The translations under genes and the position numbers were made by a program. This document shows positions 22,301 to 32,000 of a DNA stretch of 64,000 bases, piece after piece. The stretch comes from Dendrophyllia cribrosa (taxonomy: Eukaryota; Cnidaria; Anthozoa; Scleractinia; Dendrophylliidae), in NCBI GenBank assembly GCA_024195265.1, contig JAJLRJ010000010.1, positions 40,576,420 to 40,640,419 of the forward strand. Reading direction: 5' to 3'. The notes below the pieces were generated by a model. That model saw only the letters and a list, made by a program, of their open reading frames with translations, searched no databases and was not told the origin of the DNA. The first letter of the stretch is position 1. Every line of letters begins with the position of its first letter.

Positions 22301-25300
22301 GTTTATTTCTCTCGAAAATAGCAAAACATTGACAAGGAAATGCAGTGGAAGACATCTCAGTTTACTGAATTTTAAACAAAATATTGAACTTAATTTCTGT
22401 AATTTTTGCTTCCCTTTGTTTAGATTGAAGAGATGGTGAAGACATGGCAGGTTTGTTTGCTTATTTGTTTGCTTGCAGTAATAAAGTCCTTAGCTGTTTG
22501 GTACCAAGCAGGACTCAAAGTAAAATCTTTCCACTGGTGTTGAGTGTTAATTAGTTGAGTGTCAAGCAGTTGAACTCAGGTCTACTGTGAAACAACTCCA
22601 GCTAGTGATCAGAATGGGATTTGAACCTGGGACCTCCGGATTTCAATTCCGGTGCTCTAACCACTGCACCACGCTGCCTTCTGTAAGTATCGGTACTAAC
22701 TATTCGTATTTTGTGACTTTTATTGTAAGCTGTCTCCATCATTAGCTGCGAGTGCTTGGAGCAAACAGGAACCGGATTGGGCAAAACTAGTTTATTCTGC
22801 TCTTATCTACCTCTCCGGAAGTTCAGGAGGTTAGTTTTTTTTTAATAACGACCAGGTCGGTTATTAAGAAATTTGCCAATAGTGAAGCCATGTGAGGAAT
22901 GGTTACACCCTGTTATGTCTGATTCATAAATAATTTATGCATAAGTAGTATGCGAGGAATGGTTACACCCTGTTTATATGTCTGATTCATTTATAATTTG
23001 TGTATGAGTAGTATGTGAGGTATGGTTACACCCTGTTTTGTCTGATTCATTAATAATTTATGCATGAATAGTATGTCACGCATGGTAACACTGTTTCATG
23101 TCAATACCTTTCCAGAGACCCCACCTACTTTCGTTCCATTTGTGGATTTCAAAGAAAGGCCTCAGAAATGGAAGTGGATAGGTAAGAATCTCAGTTAAAC
23201 CTGTTAAACAGTCAGCCAACAGCTTAATAATGTAATGAAAATAAAAAAAAAATCAACTTTGTTTAGCGAGGGTGACACTTAAGCCTGGTTTCCATATAAA
23301 TCGCAACGATCGTAGATCACTGCGATTCTTGCGACCCTTGCGATCATATGGAAACCAAAACGTTGCGATCGTTGCGATCCTTGCGATTGCGATCGCAGAG
23401 ATAGAAAAATTTCTATCTCTGCGATCGCAATCGCAACGATCGCAAGGATCATACGATCGCAAAGATCATATGATCGCAAGGGTCGCAAGAATCGCAGCGA
23501 TCGTAACGATCGCTGCGATCGATCCAGGCTTTAAAGTGCCCCTGTGATCAAATTTTTGATTCTCATTTTGTACACATCGTGTACAATTAGACTTTCTTAC
23601 TCATCTTGCCAAATTTCAATTCATTACGAACATCAGAAGTCATTTTATTTTAACATCTATTTCCGAGAATTCACGGCTGCCATTAATCAACCTTGTTCCA
23701 AGACTTGGTTGCGAATGGGAGAAAGTGACGTCAAAGACTCAAACATACCTCACGGGTTGAAATTATAATAACAATAAGTATTGAAAATCACGCGAAAAGC
23801 AACAAAAACTTTGGACTTGTTCTTCGTGCAATTTTCTATATTGATTTTTTTATAATGTCAACCTGTGAGGTATGTTTGAGTCTTTGACGTCACTTTCTTT
23901 CATTTGCAACCAAGCCTTGGAACAAGGTTGATTAATGGCGGGCGTAAATTCTCGGAAATAAATGTTAAAATAAAATGACTTCTGATGTTCGTAATGGATT
24001 GAAATTTGGCAAGATGAGTAAGAAAGTCTAATAGTACACGAGAAAGTAAAAAAAATCAAAATCAAAAATTTGATCATAGGGGCACTTTAGTAATGCGACT
24101 GAGTGACAAACCTGTGGTCCTCGAATTCCAGGTCAAATTGTAATTTAGAAATGCTAGTTTTTGAGGAGGGGAACAAACTCAACTTACATATGACGCAATG
24201 CACTTCACTGTAGAACGTCCATACCATGGTAACCACACATTTGTGTCGTATTACCCAACGCGTTGGAATTGCCGACTCTAACTTAAACATTACTTTGTGT
24301 TCCTCCTTACGTAATAAGCCAGGGTTACACGATTTCTTTTGCCCCAACAGGTGACGCAATTTCTCAAAAATGTCTCTTCCCACCTTTGAAAAAACAAGTG
24401 ACGTAACAAGCTTGTTCTTTGTCGGGAAAAATTAAATTTCTAACGAAACCGCCTTTTTGCATCACGCGACCTGTTTAATCGGATCGCTTGTCTACGAATA
24501 CTTAAGTTGTATAGCCAGGACGCAGCACCACAGTTTGTTTTAAGAAACTAATCCTTTTATTCATGTGTTGTTTGTGTTTAGGCTCTCTAAGAGACTCTGA
24601 TGAGCATTTAGAGCCGTTAAGTGAAGACTGGCTGCGAATCAAAGGGGAACTAACAAGCAAAAAGGCAAGCTGTGGACACTATAGCTGTGGATGCTATACC
24701 GTGCAATGACCTATACTTAGCCCCATACCCGTAGCTTTTCTCATGCTCTAGGCCGTTGATCAAGCATGCATAATTCGTGATAGACTCTTAACGCAGTCCC
24801 ATGGTTTACTCATCCACTCAGTCCAGTTCACGCCGTGCTGCAAGGACGCTTCCTGCACAGGACGCCTGCTGCACAGGATGCCTCCTGTATTGGACGCCTG
24901 CTGCACAGGACGCCTCCTGTATTGGACGCCTGCTGCACAGGATGCCTCCTGTATAGGACGCCTGCTACACAGGATGCCTCCTGTATAGGACGCCTGCTGC
25001 ACAGGATGCCTCCTGTATAGGACGCCTGCTGCACAGGATGCCTCCTGTATAGGACGCTATCTGCACAGGACGCCTCCTGCCCTGGACGTCTCCTATACAG
25101 GCCCACAAGTCGAACTCAGGAATTTTTCGCGAAGCGAAGGATTTTAAGAAAATCTATAAAGCCGCGGTGGATTTATAAACGATAATAAGACTGTTAAAAA
25201 CATGTACACCAACTTGGACATTGTGTTTAAATTATTTTGTATTTTGTTGTAGGGTGTTTCTTCTGAAGCAGACTCCGCTTCCGCTCCTTTACCACGCGTG

Positions 25301-28300
25301 TAAGTTTACACAGTAACTACTGTTTATTATAATTGGCAGTGAGATAAACAATTTCACAAGTATAGGAAGCTTTTCTTTTAAAAAGAATACTCTTTTTGCA
25401 GAAAAACAGATTTTGTCGTCAGGCCAAGCACTGAAGATGAGAGAGCCGTTTTCAGGGACCAGGTAAATACGTAATGTTCTTTTCCTTTTGCAGCCCACCA
25501 GCTCCTAATAAAAAAGTTTCGATGTTTTTTGTTAAAAATAGTGAAAAACGTACAACCACTTTAGAATGTGCTGCGCAATAGCTTAAACTTTATTACACTT
25601 GAAATAAAACCTTTTCGTAAAACGTTCGCACAGACGTTTCATACTTCCTCCCCTTCCGACGAAGGAAAGAAATAGCAGACCTCTGTTCGCAGGTTATAGC
25701 TAAAGTATCTCTGGAACGTTTGTTGTATTAAAGCGTTTGATGTATATGAAATCGCCATCTCTACAACAGACTTATTGTGCATTTACTTACCATACAGGAA
25801 AATGAAAGATATGCCAACCCACATAAAGCCTTCACCTTCAGAATGCATGGCTTTGAATCTGTTGTTGGACCAGTTAAGGTATGTAAGTGATGTACGGATG
25901 AGAAAGTCACCGAGAGGCTGTTAACACGGAAGGGAAACGTTCCTAGCTCTAGGATGTAAAAACCTTTCGGTACGGGTTGTAGCACGTTAAAATGTGATGT
26001 ACGGATGAGAAAGTCACCGAGAGGCTGTTAACACGGAAGGGAAACGTTCCTAGCTCTAGGATGTAAAAACCTTTCGGTACGGGTTGTAGCACGTTAAAAT
26101 GTGATGTACGGATGAGAAAGTCACCGAGAGGCTGTTAACACGGAAGGGAAACGTTCCTAGCTCTAGGATGTAAAAACCTTTCGGTACGGGTTGTAGCACG
26201 TTAAAATGTGATGTACGGATGAGAAAGTCACCGAGAGGCTGTTTACACGGAAGGGAAACGTTCCTAGCTCTAGGATGTAAAAACCTTTCGGTACGGGTTG
26301 TAGCACGTTAAAATGTGATGTACGGATGAGAAAGTCACCGAGAGGCTGTTTACACGGAAGGGAAACGTTCCTAGCTCTAGGATGTAAATACCTTTCGGTA
26401 CGGGTTGTAGCACGTTAAAATGTGATGTACGGATGAGAAAGTCACCGAGAGGCTGTTTACACGGAAGGGAAACGTTCCTAGCTCTAGGATGTAAAAACCT
26501 TTCGGTACGGGTTGTAGCACGTTAAAATGTGATGTACGGATGAGAAAGTCACCGAGAGGCTGTTTACACGGAAGGGAAACGTTCCTAGCTCTAAGATGTA
26601 AATACCTTTCGGTATGGGTTGTAGCACTGGGATCATCCTAGTGCCAGCAGTTTAGGCGCTATTCACTACTAGAAGCACATTACTCATACGCACAGGCTAG
26701 TTACCTACCTTAAACTAGCAGTGAAATCGAGAACTTTAAACAAGAGAAATATGAATTTGAATTAGTGTTTGGTACTAGATTAACGTTAATCAGCTTTCGA
26801 ACAAATGGACCCAAAGGAAACAAGAACAATACAATGACAATGTAGATCGTTTTATTTATTAAAATACATTCCTTCGCGCCTAAGTTCTGAGGAGAAAATG
26901 TGTGTCTGCTCACAGTCTAAACCGGTTGCAAATCATCGAACTAAAGGTCAAAATCCTTGCCGTCACAACAGCAAAGTAATCTGAACCAAAATGTTTGTTT
27001 TTTTAGGGGGTCTTTAGCAAAGATACCAATCTGAACAAGGCTCGAGAACACTCCCTGTTGACGTCATTACGCCCTCCTTACGTCACCATACTGACACTAG
27101 TCAGAGATGCGGCATCCAGACTGCCAAATGGAGAGGGGACTAGGGCGGAGGTAGGCTGAGCCACGTGTTAAGTTAAAAGCACCTTGTATAGCATTATTAA
27201 TAGCAGCACAGGAGCGTTTTATAAAATGCACCTCCTAATAGACTGGTCAAACCTATAAATATTCGCCCACAAGCTCAAACGTAGACTTGCCACAAGTCGA
27301 CTACGAAGCCCCCGAGAGCGCGACAAAGTCGCGAAAAGCCAAAACGAAAAACGTACTTTGATAAAGTTTAAAGCTCAAACGTAGACTTGCCACAAGTCGA
27401 CTGTAAAGCCCCCGAAAGCGCGACGAAGTCGCGAAAAGCGAGCGACCAAAAACGGAAAACGGATTTTCGGAAAGTCTAGCTCAAAAGTTATATTATTATT
27501 TACCGGTCGGTCGATCCGTATTGCAAAATACTGCGCCCGAGGTCTTGAATACTCAGTAATGTTTTGGTACGATCCTGTTACTTGAATGCCTGGTTATATT
27601 TTGCAACTTTAGGTAATTTTATTATTTTTGTAGGTGTGTGAGCTGTTGAAGGACTCTCAGTTCCTCAACCCAAATTCGTCCGACGCACAGGTTGGTATTT
27701 ACATACTTACGTACTAGGAACCCATTGGCTCGTTTAAAAGGGCAATGTCGCCTAATTTTAGTACCACTTTAAAGAAAAACCCTTATGTTTCAATGGAAAC
27801 CGAAAAATAATGGTCACGTTTTGTTACGAATTACTTACTAGTGCACAGAAGTTATGTTTTGCTATGGATACTGGGATGAAAATGGATTGCAACTTAAAAA
27901 CATTGGACAGTTTGTTCAACTTCTTTCCTTTATCCTGGAAAAATCGCGAAAAACTAACTATGGTTTATTCTACCTTCGAGAAACACTCGATATATTTTCT
28001 TCTTAGTGTTCAAAGAACAATTTTACGAGTTAGCTGAAGTAATTTGTCAAATATTTAGCATTTTGACTAAAACATAGCAGAATCCTTATGACAATGCCCC
28101 TGACAATGTGACAATGTGACGTGCTTATAAGCTACATTCGAGTTAATACGTGTTTGGAAATGTTTTTTTTTTATGGAGCCAACACTATGGCAGAAAACAG
28201 GGCTTGAACCGCAAACGTTCAGATCGAATGTCCAACGTGTGTACCACTTAAACAACGCATCTCCACAAATATAACTAATATTTATTGAAAACTTCTTTTG

Positions 28301-28987
28301 CAGTGGGTGTTTAATTAAAAATTATTCCCTGAAATTAAAGTGGTTCGTGGTGGGTATTTAGCATGCTGCAAATCAGAGTGCGCAAAACACTGCCACTATT
28401 TTGGTAAAAGTTTATTCACTTATGTAATAACAATGGCATAAAATTACTTGAAGTAAAAACAACGACAACAGTGAATTCATCAGATATGTTTCCTATGTGC
28501 TTAGTTTTGCACTAAACAAAGGCCTAATATTGTTAAATACATAATCACCTCAAACTAATTTTGTTTTTGTTCGATCAAGATTCACACAGTGGTGAGTGGT
28601 GCTTTGGATAGACTTCATTATGAACGCGATCCGTGTGTAAAATATGACAGCAACAGAAAAGTCTGGATCTACCTGCACCGGAGCCGCTCAGAAGAAGAAT
28701 TTGGTGAGATCTGTAGAATTACCTTATTTAGCTTGCTTGCATTTATATCTTAACCTGGGCAGTATATATAGAGTTGGCTGAGGGAACAAAACGACGGCAT
28801 AGATCAGAACTTAAACCACCCATCTTCTGATAGAACGTCTAACCACTAACCACCGCATCTACGCATACGTTTAAACCTCGAGGGAAATTCTCAAAGCGCA
28901 GTTTATTGGTGATTCCTCGCGAAGCGAGGTTTATAAATTTGTCGGCCCTCGGGAGCTGAGCCGCGCGAATTCGAGCGAAAAATATAT

Positions 28988-29059
<72 letters not shown>

Positions 29060-32000
29060 TTGATGGTGTCCGGCAGTTGCCTGGCAACAAAAATCGCGAT
29101 CGCTGACAATGGATGGCACGCTTCATGTTTATTCATGGCGGCCGGGCTGACAAGTTTATCCTTACTCATCGTCGGTGAAACACGACCAATTTCTGATGCA
29201 AATGAGAAACAACAACAACACTGGCTTCAAAAAGTGGCTGGAAATCCTTGCCCGAGACAATTAACCACCGAAACTCCGCTGGAGCGAGAACGGCGACTTG
29301 AAATTCACCGCGATCGAGCAACGAAGAAACAACGTGAGCATCGTTTACAAAGACTTCGAACAGCCTAGGCACACCGTTTGAGTAGGTTCAAACGCCTTGA
29401 ACGCCTTCTGAACGAAACCGATCAGAAGAGGCGACACCGACTGAAAGTGTTGGACAAAATGATTTTGTTTATAGACGCAACGAGAGGCGGCAAGAATTGC
29501 ACGATCAGCTAAATACTCGTGACGAATATCTTTCATACGGTAGGGAAAAGCAAACACAGATTACAAGAAAGGCTCAGAGAAGAAGAACGATTAAGAAATC
29601 TAGCTCAAATCACCACACTTTAATTCGCTCTCCAATGCTCTTCAATTCAAACAACCTAGCCTTTTAAGCTTATATACGTACAACCCTCTATAAATTAAGC
29701 TTATTCTTTAATTTACCTTTTGCAAAAAACAAGATTTAAAGTACCTAAAAATTGACAGGTAGATGATAAGAGGACCTGTTTTTCAATATAATATATTAGT
29801 ACTCAAACACTGGAAACTATTCTCTAAGTTCAAACTGTAAATTGATGTTTATTGAAATTCTCACTAAGAATCTTGATATAAGCTTAAATTACATAACATT
29901 GTATGCATATGACAATGCTACATTTAATTACTATTATCTATGGTATGTTAGGAGGTTTTACTATTCTATGTTACTGTAGTTTCATTGCTCTTTTTGAGTA
30001 AGATTAAATTATTATTTTTACTACAACTGTACCACCATTGAGTTGTTATTTTATTGTGCAACATCACTCTTCAGCAACAGTAAACTCCTGCGATCTCAAC
30101 CATTCAAGCGAATAGTGAATTAGGTTAGCAATTATTTGATACCCAGTATATAGAACAAAAACATCAGCAGTATCTAAAGGGAACAGGTTAATTTGGGAGA
30201 TAGCACTCACAAGCCTCAAAAATGGAATTTAATCAAGACAGCAGGAGTTAGCTGTATTCCTGATAAACAAACCGCTCTCACCCAATCAAAATAAACAGAA
30301 CACATGCACTGCATATTGTTCTCGACCCATGTCCACAACCCATGTCCACAACAGTACTATAAATACACTTTCAGACCAATTTTCCTTCTGACAAAAATTA
30401 ATGAAGATAGGTTTTGAGGGGGGGGGGGGGGGGGGAAGGAAGGGCCTGAGGATCTTTTGATACCCAGTCCCATAGCAGTTACAGCGACCCACAGCTCAAA
30501 ACCTGACCAGTACCAGCTCCTATTTATTTTATTTTAGGAAGACAGGGTACTAAGTACAAGTTAAATAGAAGCGACTAGGAACGAAAATGTCTCAACTTTA
30601 AATTTCGGGCCATTGCCGGCATGCAACTCAACCTCTCCAGTCAAATCAGAAATTCCATCTCTCCCTCCCACATTGCTGAAATTTTGCAGTGCATCCTCCC
30701 CCAAGCTTCGCGAGGTTCTGCGAGACACGTATTTCTAGTATTTTATTAAGTGTCACCAAAAAGCTCACTTTTTATTACTTGATTTCTTGAAGAAAAAATT
30801 CATCAAGCCAGTGCAGCAGCAGCGCGAGCAAAGAAGTTACAGAAACCAAGAGTTGCTCGACAACCGGTACGTATATTATTACAATGAATTCGACCGAGCT
30901 ATCAAGTCCACACTGGGAACAAGTTAAGGCGGGGTACACATGAATTTAAATGAAATTTGAAGAGGTTTAAAGAAGGGATAGAAGACGGAAAATGGTTCTT
31001 GGAACACCAACAGACAGTTGATACCCACGCAAGAGCACCCCAGGTTGCTAGTGAACTAACTTGGTGTCCGCCTATTTATTATTAACTACAAATTCTAATT
31101 TTAAAACTTCACTAAATCTTCAAAATTTCTTATTTCTCTTAGTTTCACAAATCCTTTGAGAAAAACTATTTCCTCCCAAACATACCCAAAAATCACCCAA
31201 AAATTTACAAAACACCCCATAACATAGATTCATGAGATGAGCAGACAGTTTTTGGATTGCTTAAAACGTGAACGAGATATTTCCATGTAAGGTGGCTCCA
31301 TATAGTTTTTGGCGCGCGAGGCTTGGTCACGAAAATGGCGCGAGCGCGTGTTCGTTTATTTTGACGACGTCACGAAAATAAAGCGATTTTTACGGTAGCT
31401 AAAACGTTAATTGCGCGCGTTCCACACGGTAAATGTTTCCAAAAATTGGCAAATTGGTAGGAGTTTCTTGGTTCGCGATCACAAAGAAAAGACAACAATT
31501 TTTGTACAAACACAAACCCAATTAACGTAAGAAATAAAAAGTTAGTAAATTGCCGAAAATTATGTACCGATTGAGACTTACTGAACGTTTATACTGTTTC
31601 GCCAAAAATCGTGAATATTTACCGTGTAAAAACCGAGAAAAGCCGTCGAGAGGTTTGCTAGCCTTGAACAACAAGCCCCACAACTCAATCAGTGGTTGCC
31701 ATAGTAACGAGACAAGCCTGCCAAATTACACTTCTCCGTAAAGGAGAAAGCCTAAGCTACCTGTATGTGTATATTATGCCTAGTATCGCGAAACAAAACT
31801 CTCGAAAGACAGCAATAAGATCATGTATATTTTATTTGGAAGACTGGCCAATAGCTATATGGAGCCACCTTAAGCCATGTCAAGTGGCGGAAAAATGGCG
31901 TTCATGTGGACCCCCGCCTTAATTGTGAGTTCATATACACTGTTAACCTGCAAGAAATATCCTATTTTTCTTTTAGTTAGTCTAGCGAGCGCACGATCTA

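Noticed and set aside
22605..22678. Possible functional tRNA gene
   Set aside because: A and B boxes are present, but the acceptor ends do not pair and there is no clear anticodon loop. A tRNA-derived SINE fits better.
23272..23547. Overlapping open frames on both strands with Ala/Ile repeats
   Set aside because: They are translations of the GATCGCAA foldback. Repeat words without stops keep frames open on both strands.
24838..25105. Regularly repeated 32-bp units that could be mistaken for a CRISPR array
   Set aside because: Units are contiguous without unique spacers, lie in an intron of a spliced animal gene, and there are no cas genes.
28839..29169. Open frames with long Tyr-Ile repeats
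   Set aside because: These are translations of the TA microsatellite.
29060..29368. 102-residue frame considered as an independent gene
   Set aside because: Similar charged sequence continues in other frames after stops, it lies in an NFRKB intron beside a microsatellite, and it looks like transposon decay.
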